From: Sphingobacteriales bacterium | Lineage (GTDB): Bacteria; Bacteroidota; Bacteroidia; Chitinophagales; UBA2359 | Length of the DNA stretch: 64,000 nt | Direction of reading: 5' to 3' | Assembly: GCA_016718845.1 (NCBI GenBank) | Contig: JADKCK010000050.1 | Location: 1-64,000 of the forward strand | Shown: in pieces, positions 10,437-19,181 of the stretch | How positions within the stretch are numbered: position 1 is the first letter of the stretch | How the letters are laid out: every line of letters starts with the position of its first letter | Translations under genes and position numbers: made by a program | The notes under the pieces: model-generated | The model's input: the letters and a program-made list of their open reading frames with translations, nothing else | What the model was told of the DNA's origin: nothing | The model's database searches: none

Positions 10437-10835
10437 TTATTTCAAAATAGTTATCTGCCCAACATCTACAATTTGTTTGTTTTCGGTAATTTCTATTTCT
10501 TTTGTAACAGCTATTTTGGTGGGCGATACAAAAGTAGAGTCGTTAGAGTAGGCATAAACGCTGTATTTGCCCGGATAAAGGTATTGAAACTCAAACTCGC
10601 CAGCTGGGTTGGTGCGTATCCGGTCGGCATACGAAATATCATCGTCAAAAACTAAGTACACATACTCATCAACTGCCGGAAACTCGCCCAAGAGTAGCGT
10701 AAAGGTAGTGTTGTAATCGCGGGTATATACATTGCCACGTATCGAGGCGTTACCGCCAAAGCCTTCTTGTTTTTCGCAGGCGGTTAGTAGCCATAAGCTA
10801 GCTAGTAGAGATAAAAAAACTGTTTTTTTGAACAT
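10437..10835 (-). CDS. Small lipoprotein with a carboxypeptidase-regulatory-like beta-sandwich
   Basis: 132 residues. The N-terminus is a lipoprotein signal with LLTAC, the lipidated Cys being residue 20. The remainder resembles the transthyretin-like/carboxypeptidase regulatory fold: SIRGNVYTRDYNTTF, then PAGEFEFQYLYPGKYSVYAYSND, the usual 'G-x-Y-x-V-x-A' end of such domains, and a final strand IVDVGQITIL. These domains occur on many Bacteroidota envelope lipoproteins and have no catalytic role. It lies 85 bases upstream of the 9782-10351 gene on the same strand, with a GGCT-word repeat between. Confidence 0.65.
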   Translation of the reverse strand: MFKKTVFLSLLASLWLLTACEKQEGFGGNASIRGNVYTRDYNTTFTLLLGEFPAVDEYVYLVFDDDISYADRIRTNPAGEFEFQYLYPGKYSVYAYSNDSTFVSPTKIAVTKEIEITENKQIVDVGQITILK

Positions 10836-10878
10836 TTTAGTGAATTTTAGAAAAATTTAGAAAAAATTGGCTGGATAA

Positions 10879-10909
10879 TTGGAAGATAGCTTGTTTGGCT
10901 GTATCTTTG
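10879..10909 (+). promoter_or_regulatory. Bacteroidota-type promoter for the PIN toxin-antitoxin pair
   Basis: TTG at 10879-10881, a 20-base spacer, then TATCTTTG at 10902-10909. This fits the -33 TTG / -7 TAnnTTTG consensus of Bacteroidota primary sigma factors. The expected start of transcription is about 10916, giving a short leader before the ATG at 10947. Confidence 0.75.
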
Positions 10910-10946
10910 TTGTGCCGTAACCACAAACAACTAAAAACAATAAAGT

Positions 10947-11150
10947 ATGATTATCGAACGCACTCCAAACGAAATCATTATTCGTTTACCCCTCAATACA
11001 AAAATAGACGATTTGCAAGCTATCGTAAACTATGCACGATACTGCGAATTAACAAGCTTGTTTAGTTTTAAGCAAGAGGAAGTTGATGATATTGCCCAAG
11101 AAATAAATAGTAATTGGTGGGCTGAAAACCGTAATCGTTTTATTAAATGA
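10947..11150 (+). CDS. Small antitoxin-like protein, partner of the PIN toxin
   Basis: 67 residues, no database family recognised with certainty. It begins with a strand-like segment (IIERTPNEIIIRLPL), followed by helices, and ends WWAENRNRFIK. This size, the strand-helix layout, and the ATGA overlap with the next gene (stop at 11148-11150, next start at 11147) are typical of antitoxins that sit upstream of PIN toxins. The C-terminal basic/aromatic tail could be the part that binds the toxin's active site (inference). It has its own promoter at 10879-10909, and antitoxins usually repress it. Confidence 0.65.
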   Translation: MIIERTPNEIIIRLPLNTKIDDLQAIVNYARYCELTSLFSFKQEEVDDIAQEINSNWWAENRNRFIK

Positions 11151-11596
11151 AAATAGTTATTGATACCAATATAGTGTTTAGTGCAATACTCAACTCATCG
11201 AGCAAAATTGGTAGAATATTGCTCGATTCAAAGCCTTATCTGCAATTTTATACTTGCGAATTTATGAAAGGCGAATTGTTAAAACATCGGACAAAATTGT
11301 TGAAAATAACCAAATTAACTGACGAAAATTTAGATGAATTGCAAGAGCTTGTTGTATCTAACATTAAGTTTGTTAACGAAATTTTAATACCAGAGAGCAG
11401 TTTTATAGATGCGGAAATTTTATTGAAAGACGTTGACTTAAACGACACCCCTTTTGTTGCTTTGACAACTTACTTAAACGCAAAATTATGGACAGGTGAT
11501 AAGAAACTTTATCAAGGGCTAAAACAACAAACATTTGAACATGTGATAGATACTGCCGAATTATTTGAAATGCTGGACAAACTCGAAAAACAATAA
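11147..11596 (+). CDS. PIN-domain ribonuclease toxin
   Basis: 149 residues of the PIN fold, predicted Mg2+-dependent RNase. The conserved acidic residues can be placed: D6 in KIVIDTNIVFSA, E43 in MKGELLKH, D100 in VDLNDTPFVALT, and D118 in LWTGDKKLY. PIN toxins of VapC and related types cleave tRNA, rRNA or mRNA when the antitoxin is degraded. It overlaps the antitoxin gene by four bases and is followed by a strong hairpin terminator, so the pair is a closed two-gene unit. The specific RNA target cannot be told from sequence. Confidence 0.85.
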   Translation: MKIVIDTNIVFSAILNSSSKIGRILLDSKPYLQFYTCEFMKGELLKHRTKLLKITKLTDENLDELQELVVSNIKFVNEILIPESSFIDAEILLKDVDLNDTPFVALTTYLNAKLWTGDKKLYQGLKQQTFEHVIDTAELFEMLDKLEKQ

Positions 11597-11600
11597 AACT

Positions 11601-11634
11601 CCCTGCTTTATCACCAAAGCAGGGGATTTTTTGC
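11601..11634 (+). terminator. Rho-independent terminator after the toxin gene
   Basis: Nine-base stem CCCTGCTTT/AAAGCAGGG with a short loop, followed by GATTTTTTG. It lies four bases after the PIN stop codon. Confidence 0.85.
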
Positions 11635-11674
11635 CCCCATAAATACCAATAGGCTTAGTTGTTGTTTGCTATTT

Positions 11675-14600
11675 CTAATACCTCAAAAAAGGCACGCTCA
11701 TTTGTTTGGCATTTTGTTTATACCACTCAAAATCGAGGTTGTTAATTAGCCCGTCGAGGTTGGTGTCGGCGGCATTGTATACATTATTGGTGTTGTTTTG
11801 TATTTGTAATAGCCATGCATTAAAATCTAAGATTTGCACAGTGCCATTGCCATCAATATCGGCGGCAAACATGCCATATACGTTGGGTTTTAGGTAGGCT
11901 TGTGTTTGCCCATACGCTCGGGTTGCGATAGGGATAAAACTGTATAGGTTGCTATTGTTGGGCAGCTCAATAGGTGCGGCACTCATTACAGGCAGATGAT
12001 TGCGGTGTTTTATTGCCACATAATAAGCTCCGTTTGGTACATGCTCAAAACTAACTAAACCGCTTATGGGTGCATCAAAATCGGTGATGGTGCCATCTAT
12101 CAACAAAAAAGCTGCTTTTTGTGTTAGTACTATTGCGGGGTTTGTTGCATCGCGAAGCTCTAACAACAGCCAATCGGTTACATTATTGGGTATATTGGTG
12201 GGCAGGGCTACTGCCTCATCGCCAAAATAATAAAAAGGTGCTACTCTGTAAGGTTGTGCTGTGGGTAACAAACCCGCTGCTTTTAAGGTGGCGGGATTGG
12301 TGTTGCTGGTGCTGTTAAAATTGCCCTGTAGCAATACTTTTAGGCGTGCTGTTAGCACACAATTGGGCAAAATTTGCACGGTTTGTGTAGCAGTACAGCC
12401 CAAGGGCGATGTGTAGCTAACTACATAGGTAGCGGGTGTGCTGGCTGCCAAATCAATTAAACCGTTGTTGGCATTGATGCTTAAACCCGCAGGTATGGCG
12501 CTAAATGTACCGTTTGGGTTGCCCGTTATGGTAGGGCTTGGATAATCGTTATTGGCACAAAAGGTGTTGTTGCTGTAGCTAAATGTGGCTTGGCAAGTAT
12601 TTAATTGGCTAAAACCGCAAAGTTGTACATTATCTACGGCTGCATAAAAATCCCAGCCGTTGCCGTCGGTGTAGGTAAACCTAATTTTAAAAGCGGCATT
12701 GATATATTCCGACACATCTATGGTGGCTTTGGGATAGGTGCAGCCCCACCAGCCGCAAGCCATGCTTGTTTTTTGCATTACTGTTGTCCATGCAGTACCG
12801 TTCCACACTTCTGTTTTAAAACTACCTGCTATGGTATTAAAGTTGTAATCGTACTGTAAACTTACTTGGTTATAATTACTCAAATCTATGCTGGGCGATG
12901 TAAGTTGAACCGTTTCGCCTCCATTTTCGTCAAACGCATCATCGTCGAAAAAAGCCATACAACTGCCGTCCAACGAGTGTCCGCTGGTGGTGGTGCCTAT
13001 TTGCCATTTAGCTGCTGTGGTTGTGCCAATGGCGTTGTTTGTCCAGCCATTTGGTAGGTAGCAACCCTCAAAGCCCTCGAAAAACAAGACCGAACAAGCA
13101 CACTGCATTGGCGGACTTACATACTGCCGCGATGATACACAACTGTTGCCAAAAACGTTATCGCTTATGGTTACATTTACGGTGTCGGCGGTTATGGGTA
13201 AATTGGGTATGGTAATGTTTTGGGGTGTTGTAGTATATGTTTGCGGATACGGCACATCATCTACCCAAATAGTAAAACCGTTGCTGTCGGGTGACAGGTG
13301 ATTGTGTCCAACACTAAGGTCTAAATTATAGGTGCTGCTATTGGTGTTACAATTAGTAGGCGTAAGGCTTATTATGGCTAAATCGGCGGTGGTAAAAAAG
13401 TTTGTGGCTGTGCTACCTGTACTGCCGTCGGCACAATCGGCAAAAACTACGGCTTGGTAGTTGGTACAAGGCTGTAAGTTACCAATAAGGTTGCTTACAT
13501 TAGGCGGCAAAAGGGCATCAAACACGGTTTGGTTGGTGGCAATGTTGCGTATTTGGGCGCGGTAATTGTAGCTACTGTTGGCAGGAAAATAAATTAAATT
13601 AACCGTTGTAGCACTTGCTTTTTGCACAATTACACCGTTTATAGCCGCCGGATTAAGTTGTAAGATGGTATCTTTGGCATACACATTGGTTTGGCAAGTG
13701 GGGCGCAGTTGCACTTCGTAGGGGGTGCAGGTGGGCAAGCCCGTAATGGTATAACTACCCTCATCAACCAAAACACTATTTACCCATGTTGTTGTACCTT
13801 TGGGTCGCCACCTAATGTTTACGTCCAAACCAGTATCTAACCAACTAATGTTTGCTCCGTTTGTTACTAAATTTAGCTGTATGCCCGTTAAGGCAACCGT
13901 ATCAATAATTATGGATTGCGATAGCGGCGACACACCACCATTGGCACACAAACTATACACATCGGCACGATACCCCTTGCACGCTTCCAAAGCGGTAAAT
14001 ACCTTAAAGGTATCGGTGGTAACAAGGCTATCAAGCAGCATATTATTGGGTAATTGCCTAAGTGTAACGGCAAATTGTTGGGCTTCGGGCGGGGCTATCC
14101 ACGTAATTTGGCTGCTTTGGTTTTGCCGATTATACAAAAACAAATTGCTGATACTGTGGCAATTAGTACATTGGCTAAAACAAGATTGTTGTACAATATA
14201 ATGGGTAATGCTGTTGATAGATGCCGCCGAAAAAGCCGTTGCCGAGCCAGTAATGGTTGGGCGCATAATAAAGTTGGTCGAGGAGGGGTCGTGCAATGCA
14301 CCAAAGTTATGCCCCAACTCGTGTGCCGACAACATACGCATTTGCAAAAAAGTATTGCCTGTTTCTTGAACAACGCTATATCGGGTGTTTTTACAAACAC
14401 TTGCAATAGCGCCCAACCCCACCACTTGTCCATCAAAATCGCTACCCGACCATAGTTGTGCCACATTGTAGGGTTGCATAAAACCGCTATTAGTGCCATT
14501 GCCCCAATCCTTAAAATTATTTAATAGTGTGCTTGAGTTGGTGGCTGCTCCCCATGTATCGCAAGTTGGGCAGTTAGACACCAATAACTCGCTAACCGTA

Positions 14601-15361
14601 AAATGTATGCCAACAGCGGCATAAATGGCTTGGTAATTATTTACTACGGCAAGCAAATATTTGGCTATGCGTTGTGGTGTGCCAATGCGTTGCAACAAAG
14701 CATAATCGGTGGCAAGGGCAAGTTGTGCCTCTTCGATGCAACTGGTACTATTTGGGCGGTTTAGTGGGTTTTGGGGCAGATGAGTTTGGTCTAAAAACGA
14801 CGAGTTGGCACCGCAAGAGTTTGCTTTATTGGTGCGTACAGCATCTGCCCTATACATAATTAACTGGTTATTGTTTGCCCCTATCACAAAATCCGACAAG
14901 GGTTGCACCGTCCACTCGGTTTGATTTTTATCTACAAAAGTAGCGTAAAAAACTGTTTCGTCGAGGGTTAGCTGTGCCGTTTGGTTGTTTTGGGTTTTGG
15001 CAAGATAATGTATTTGCGTATCAAAAGGCAATGTTTGGATACCTTTGGGCGTGGCGCTATTTAATGCAAAACTTGCAGAGCAGATGCTGTAGGGCTGTGT
15101 TTGTATCTGCAACTTATGCGTAGCGGTAAGTTGCAACTGTATGGGCAAGGTGCTTTTGGGCAGATGAAGGGCGCGGTTAAGTGCTGCCAAATCTAAGGTT
15201 AATAAGCGGTAATCGGTAAAATGAGCGCTTATTATTTTTTGGTAAGATGTGTTGGCAGTTAGCTGTTTTGCCTTGATGGTGTTTTGTGCTTGCGCCTTTG
15301 TAGTAGGGTAGGAGAGGAGTATGCAAACAAAATAGGCAATAATAAGGTGTAGGTATTTCAT
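11675..15361 (-). CDS. Secreted reprolysin-like (M12B) zinc metalloprotease with Fn3, MAM-like and dockerin-like parts
   Basis: 1228 residues. A signal peptide (about 1-25) is followed by a propeptide-like region and a catalytic domain with the metzincin site HELGHNFGALHD at residues 347-358 (zinc ligands H347, H351, H357; catalytic E348) and a Met-turn candidate FIMRP shortly after. Then come fibronectin type III-like modules (CKGYRADVYSLC, CTPYEVQLRPTC, CTNYQAVVFADC), a MAM/choice-of-anchor-like domain from about residue 760 (FFEGFEGCYLPNGW), and a C-terminal part with two Asp-rich loops, DIDGNGTVQILDF and DTNLDGLINNLDF. Those loops match the calcium-binding repeats of a type I dockerin. 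No type IX sorting domain is visible, unlike other exported proteins here. Substrate unknown; probably extracellular. Confidence 0.85.
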   Translation of the reverse strand: MKYLHLIIAYFVCILLSYPTTKAQAQNTIKAKQLTANTSYQKIISAHFTDYRLLTLDLAALNRALHLPKSTLPIQLQLTATHKLQIQTQPYSICSASFALNSATPKGIQTLPFDTQIHYLAKTQNNQTAQLTLDETVFYATFVDKNQTEWTVQPLSDFVIGANNNQLIMYRADAVRTNKANSCGANSSFLDQTHLPQNPLNRPNSTSCIEEAQLALATDYALLQRIGTPQRIAKYLLAVVNNYQAIYAAVGIHFTVSELLVSNCPTCDTWGAATNSSTLLNNFKDWGNGTNSGFMQPYNVAQLWSGSDFDGQVVGLGAIASVCKNTRYSVVQETGNTFLQMRMLSAHELGHNFGALHDPSSTNFIMRPTITGSATAFSAASINSITHYIVQQSCFSQCTNCHSISNLFLYNRQNQSSQITWIAPPEAQQFAVTLRQLPNNMLLDSLVTTDTFKVFTALEACKGYRADVYSLCANGGVSPLSQSIIIDTVALTGIQLNLVTNGANISWLDTGLDVNIRWRPKGTTTWVNSVLVDEGSYTITGLPTCTPYEVQLRPTCQTNVYAKDTILQLNPAAINGVIVQKASATTVNLIYFPANSSYNYRAQIRNIATNQTVFDALLPPNVSNLIGNLQPCTNYQAVVFADCADGSTGSTATNFFTTADLAIISLTPTNCNTNSSTYNLDLSVGHNHLSPDSNGFTIWVDDVPYPQTYTTTPQNITIPNLPITADTVNVTISDNVFGNSCVSSRQYVSPPMQCACSVLFFEGFEGCYLPNGWTNNAIGTTTAAKWQIGTTTSGHSLDGSCMAFFDDDAFDENGGETVQLTSPSIDLSNYNQVSLQYDYNFNTIAGSFKTEVWNGTAWTTVMQKTSMACGWWGCTYPKATIDVSEYINAAFKIRFTYTDGNGWDFYAAVDNVQLCGFSQLNTCQATFSYSNNTFCANNDYPSPTITGNPNGTFSAIPAGLSINANNGLIDLAASTPATYVVSYTSPLGCTATQTVQILPNCVLTARLKVLLQGNFNSTSNTNPATLKAAGLLPTAQPYRVAPFYYFGDEAVALPTNIPNNVTDWLLLELRDATNPAIVLTQKAAFLLIDGTITDFDAPISGLVSFEHVPNGAYYVAIKHRNHLPVMSAAPIELPNNSNLYSFIPIATRAYGQTQAYLKPNVYGMFAADIDGNGTVQILDFNAWLLQIQNNTNNVYNAADTNLDGLINNLDFEWYKQNAKQMSVPFLRY

Positions 15362-15475
15362 CGTTCAAGGCTTAAATTTCTTAGATTAACCGATGTTACC
15401 CACAAGAGGACACGGATTTTAAGAAAGGATTATCTTATCTGGATTTAAAAAACCCGAATTTAAACAAAAACCAAC

Positions 15476-16081
15476 TTACCCCTCGGGGTTAGTATAGTAA
15501 TAGGCTTTTAGGCTAGCCACATCGCGCAAAAAGTCAATTTTTTCTACATCAACCCTATGAATGTTTAAACCTGTGCGTTGTTTTAGGTCTTCGATGAGTA
15601 AGGCTTGATTTTGAGGTTGTATCATTTCTATTTTTTCGTACACTATTGGCTTTACTGCCTCCTGAAAACGCCTAAAGTTGCGCTCTAAATAATACGGAAT
15701 ACCCATTATCACTAGGTTAATAAACAACATTTCGGGGTAGTTGTTTGCTAGCGCATTAACCAATCCTACGCCAATAACAATAAACAAGTAGGTCATTTCT
15801 TTGATAGGCAACGTGCCTGTGCGGTAGCGTAAAATAGAGAAAACAGCAAACATACCCATGCCAAAGCCTGTGCCTACATCAATGCTCATCATCACAAAAC
15901 AGATAAAGAAGATAAGCACATTAAACACGTAAAACGTAAATAAAAACTCTTTGTTTTGCTGATAACGGTAGTATATATTGTGGATAATAACGTAGGCAAT
16001 AAGCAGGTTTATGATAAACCTAATAATTAGTTCGGTGGTGCTTGCCCATTGAGCAGCAGTTATAAAAGAATTAAAATCCAT
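15476..16081 (-). CDS. DUF4956 membrane protein
   Basis: About 202 residues from the ATG at 16081 (MDFNSFI); an earlier ATG at 16096 is possible. Three or four membrane segments fall between residues 15 and 130, followed by a cytoplasmic alpha/beta tail. The loop SILRYRTGTLPIKEMTYLF is the DUF4956 signature. The start overlaps the end of the upstream VTC-domain polymerase gene by 11 bases, and these two families co-occur widely. A role in handling or exporting polyphosphate with that polymerase is inferred from the pairing, not proven. Confidence 0.85.
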   Translation of the reverse strand: MDFNSFITAAQWASTTELIIRFIINLLIAYVIIHNIYYRYQQNKEFLFTFYVFNVLIFFICFVMMSIDVGTGFGMGMFAVFSILRYRTGTLPIKEMTYLFIVIGVGLVNALANNYPEMLFINLVIMGIPYYLERNFRRFQEAVKPIVYEKIEMIQPQNQALLIEDLKQRTGLNIHRVDVEKIDFLRDVASLKAYYYTNPEG

Positions 16082-16868
16082 GATGTGTAGCAACATTTTT
16101 GTTAATGTGAATTAGTTTTGGTTTAAAGGTGTTGTATTTTAAGTTAGGATGAACAAAGTGCATACCCATACAATATTTACTAACACCACTGGGCGATATA
16201 CGATGCGATTTTAAAAAATTAACTACAGGCGATTGTCGCGAGGCATGAGGTTGTTTTACCTCAATAATAACTAGCTCGTTCCAGTTGTAATTTTGGTTGG
16301 TATTGTACTTACAAAAACTAAGGTTTAGGTCTATTGTTACGCGTTCTTCGAGGGTTTTATGCGAAAATGTAAGGCGGTTATAATACACCCATAAAATAGG
16401 TAATAACTGGTTTGTGGTGTAAGGTAGGTGTAGTTGTGCGAACAATTGGTCTTGTTCCGATAAATTTTCGCACAAATAAGGCAAAGTTACTCGGTTTTTT
16501 ATGGTTTGTCCCTTAGCATTTTTTACCTTTGCCTCCATAAATATGGTATTGGTAGATGCGTATCGCCTAACACGGGTTTTGTATCGAGTAGATTTGCCAT
16601 TGTGGTGGTCAAAATAACACGTAAAATTAGGCGTATCGAAATACAAAGTTTCGTAGGGCATTAGGCGAGCTCCGTTAATCTCAAGTAAGCTATAGTTGGC
16701 TGCTATGTCCTTTAATAATGTGGGTAGTAGTTTGGCATGTATGCAATATTTGGTATCCGAGCGGTTTTGTAACTCTACTCGTAATAAATCGTCTAAGCTA
16801 ATAGACTCAAAAGTACTTAAGATAGCTTCTAAGTCCGGTGGCGTATCAATAATTTGGGTATTGTTCAT
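16071..16868 (-). CDS. VTC-domain polyphosphate polymerase-like protein
   Basis: 265 residues with the VTC tunnel-fold signature: RSDTKYCIHAKLL near the start, ETLYFDTPNFTCYFDHHNGK, YKTRVRRYAST with the basic phosphate-binding residues, IFMEAKVKNAKGQTIKNR (Glu and Lys of the tunnel), RLTFSHKTLEERVTIDL and a final VIIEVKQ acidic strand. VTC4-type enzymes build polyphosphate from ATP with Mn2+. Bacterial members are less characterised, so the product is inferred. It is the first gene of a two-gene unit with the DUF4956 protein. The sequence ahead (minus strand) carries two TACCTTTGC boxes, at about 16908 and 17025, of the Bacteroidota -7 type. Confidence 0.8.
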   Translation of the reverse strand: MNNTQIIDTPPDLEAILSTFESISLDDLLRVELQNRSDTKYCIHAKLLPTLLKDIAANYSLLEINGARLMPYETLYFDTPNFTCYFDHHNGKSTRYKTRVRRYASTNTIFMEAKVKNAKGQTIKNRVTLPYLCENLSEQDQLFAQLHLPYTTNQLLPILWVYYNRLTFSHKTLEERVTIDLNLSFCKYNTNQNYNWNELVIIEVKQPHASRQSPVVNFLKSHRISPSGVSKYCMGMHFVHPNLKYNTFKPKLIHINKNVATHHGF

Positions 16869-17130
16869 TGGCAGGGTATTTATAAGGGTATGTGCTTATT
16901 GTGCGGCAAAGGTAGTAAATGTTTTGTTAAGAAATTGTTAAGAAAAACAAAAAACTTACGCCTTCAGGTTTAAAAAACTTTAAGGTGCAATGCCTAGCTA
17001 ATTATTAAAACATTTAGGCGGCTGCAAAGGTAGGTATTTAATTTTTGTTTAAAAAAACTTTTTTTCCGTCTTTCCGAATAGTATGTTCGGTAAACAAGTT
17101 CGATTTTATCATTTTCAGGTCTATAAATTT

Positions 17131-17631
17131 ATGAAAATCAACCAATTTTTTATTTTAGGGCTTATTGTTGTTAGCTGTTTGTTTGATGTAGGTTGTGGAA
17201 ACGCCAAACATACACAGAGTAAAAAAGGCAATACAACACAAACTGCCAAACGACAGCCTATATCGCAAGTAACAATGGCTACTTTCGACAGCAAAGTATT
17301 GAAAAACGATAAGCTAATTATCGTAGATTTTTGGACAGATTGGTGCGGACCCTGCAAGTCGTTGGCTCCGGTTATGGAGGAACTTGCCTACGAATATCGC
17401 GACAAAGTGGTGTTTTATCGCATCAATGCCGAAAAAGACAATAACGTATACCTTACCATTGATTACGAGGTAAGAGGGTATCCAACTATTTTGTACTTTA
17501 AAGGCGGTAAAAATATTGACCGCCAAACGGGTTCTATCCTCAAAGAAATGATTAGTCAACGCATCGACTCTAATTTAAGTAATAAAGGCGTGCCAGTTGA
17601 ACAGAAGAGAGAGGGTGATAAAGAAGAATAA
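17131..17631 (+). CDS. Thioredoxin-like lipoprotein
   Basis: 166 residues from the ATG at 17131; the reading frame extends upstream to 17083, but the signal sequence begins at 17131. A lipoprotein-type signal (FILGLIVVSCLFDVGC) puts a candidate lipidated Cys at residue 22. The thioredoxin domain follows: VDFWTDWCGPCKSLAP, with redox Cys72 and Cys75, then YRINAEKDN and the cis-Pro loop RGYPTILYF. Such envelope thioredoxins keep exported proteins reduced or shuffle disulfides. The Cys-rich PKD protein in this window could be a client (inference). A perfect hairpin terminator follows. Confidence 0.88.
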   Translation: MKINQFFILGLIVVSCLFDVGCGNAKHTQSKKGNTTQTAKRQPISQVTMATFDSKVLKNDKLIIVDFWTDWCGPCKSLAPVMEELAYEYRDKVVFYRINAEKDNNVYLTIDYEVRGYPTILYFKGGKNIDRQTGSILKEMISQRIDSNLSNKGVPVEQKREGDKEE

Positions 17632-17640
17632 GCTAAAAAG

Positions 17641-17676
17641 AACAAATCCGTCTGTTTGCAAACAGACGGATTTGTT
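17641..17676. terminator. Bidirectional terminator between convergent genes
   Basis: A perfect 17-base inverted repeat (AACAAATCCGTCTGTTT and its complement) with a two-base centre. It lies between the thioredoxin stop and the end of the nuclease gene on the opposite strand, with T tracts on both sides. Confidence 0.88.
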
Positions 17677-17699
17677 CTTAGTTTAGGCATATTATATCA

Positions 17700-19019
17700 T
17701 CAATAACTCTTCTCGTCGTCGCCTTCGGGGTCGTACAAAATTATTTGTTCTTCTTTTTCGGCGCTTATTTGTGCCACGCCTCTGTTGTCGGTGGTTACTA
17801 TGCCTTTTACACAAACGGTTTTGCCCATCAGGTATTTTTCGGGTTGATAGCTAAAATTAGCTTGGTTTTTGCTCCAAATAGTTACTGCAAACACCGAGTT
17901 GGGGAACTTACGGTCTAGGTTTATAAAAACATGCCCGTTTTTACTTTTGTAGGTACTTACTACTTGTCCGCAAATCATTGCTTTTTTGCCTGTATTAGCT
18001 TTCATCGCAGCTTGTACGGTGTTAAAACAACCGGGTGGCAGGCTTGGCGGGTATATGGGCAATGCCTCGCCTTTATCGCTGGCAGTTTGCCATTGTGTTA
18101 GGTCTTTGGTTTTTTCGAGGCGTTGTTCGGTGGTATCGGCAAGTGCCGGAAAAAAGTCGATACCCGTTAGCAACTCAATGCTATCAATGGTGGTGGCATA
18201 GCTCATCACAGGATACTCGCATTTGGCATTTGGCATCAAAAAGGCAATGGCATGTTTGCCTGTGGGGTCATCGTTGTCCAATATCACCTTATAATATTGC
18301 TTAGGTACGCTTACTTCGTTTTTGCCAATAGTGGGCAGGTCTTTTTCTAACAAAGGTCCCGTTACTACATATACTTGTCGGTTGTTGGCAATCACATATT
18401 GGCGTATGTAGCTTTCTAAATCCGACCAACGCTCGCGGTTTAGTTCGGGTTTTTGTGGACTCATATTCGAGTAGTAATAGCTTTCGCTAAGTGCCTTGTA
18501 CGACCACCTAAAATCGGCAGACGGAGCCAAGTGTCCGCGGTCGTAGCCCGAGTTCCAATAATCAATACTATCTGCCGAAAAAGTTTTAACGCCCTTATCA
18601 GGTCTAAAATCGTTGGTGCGCCCGTTTGTGCCATAAATAATGTCGGGGGTGATGATGTGTGCTACCCAGCGTGCTTGTTCGTGCTGTTCGTCGTAGTTAA
18701 TTATCATGGCGGCATGTTTTACCAACACATCGGTGGTTTTGGGGTCGGGCAAACCTATTTGCTCTAAATTAAACCTAAGCCGTTGTAGTTTAAGGTCTTC
18801 GATGATAGCGGCATATCGCTGTTGTTGCTCTTTAAGGCTATCGGCATTAATTTGTACAGCCTTAATTTGTTGGTCAAGTTGTTGGGTTTGGGCAGATGTA
18901 GTGCTACCTAATAGCAAGAACAATCCGCACGTCCAGATAAATAAAAAGTGCTTTTTCAATGAATGTATGATTTTAAAGGTAGATATTTGGGTGGAATGGG
19001 GGTGATTTATCGCTTGCAT
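17700..19019 (-). CDS. Exported DNA/RNA non-specific endonuclease (NUC1 family)
   Basis: About 439 residues from the ATG at 19019; the frame also offers a TTG at 19034. A signal peptide (hydrophobic LFIWTCGLFLLLG, ending TTSAQ) is followed by a short coiled coil (about residues 45-80), then the beta-beta-alpha-metal nuclease. DRGHLAPSADF holds the catalytic His, and YYYSNMSPQKPELNRERWSDLE the metal-binding Asn. The last 110 residues form a separate OB-fold-like domain (AMICGQVVSTYKSKNGHVFINL), resembling the nucleic-acid-binding DUF4131/OB domains attached to exported nucleases. Probable role: degrading extracellular nucleic acid for nutrition. Convergent with the thioredoxin gene. Confidence 0.87.
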   Translation of the reverse strand: MQAINHPHSTQISTFKIIHSLKKHFLFIWTCGLFLLLGSTTSAQTQQLDQQIKAVQINADSLKEQQQRYAAIIEDLKLQRLRFNLEQIGLPDPKTTDVLVKHAAMIINYDEQHEQARWVAHIITPDIIYGTNGRTNDFRPDKGVKTFSADSIDYWNSGYDRGHLAPSADFRWSYKALSESYYYSNMSPQKPELNRERWSDLESYIRQYVIANNRQVYVVTGPLLEKDLPTIGKNEVSVPKQYYKVILDNDDPTGKHAIAFLMPNAKCEYPVMSYATTIDSIELLTGIDFFPALADTTEQRLEKTKDLTQWQTASDKGEALPIYPPSLPPGCFNTVQAAMKANTGKKAMICGQVVSTYKSKNGHVFINLDRKFPNSVFAVTIWSKNQANFSYQPEKYLMGKTVCVKGIVTTDNRGVAQISAEKEEQIILYDPEGDDEKSY

Positions 19020-19181
19020 TGTTTTTGCAACCAACTTAGTTTAGAACGTTAAAGGTAGAGTATGGTTTAATGCCCTATGCAAGTGCCAAACAAAATGACC
19101 GCCAAATGTAAAAAAAACGGAGTAAATGAGCAAATTAAGTACATTGTGCGTATATTTGCACCATTATTGAAGCATTAGCCC

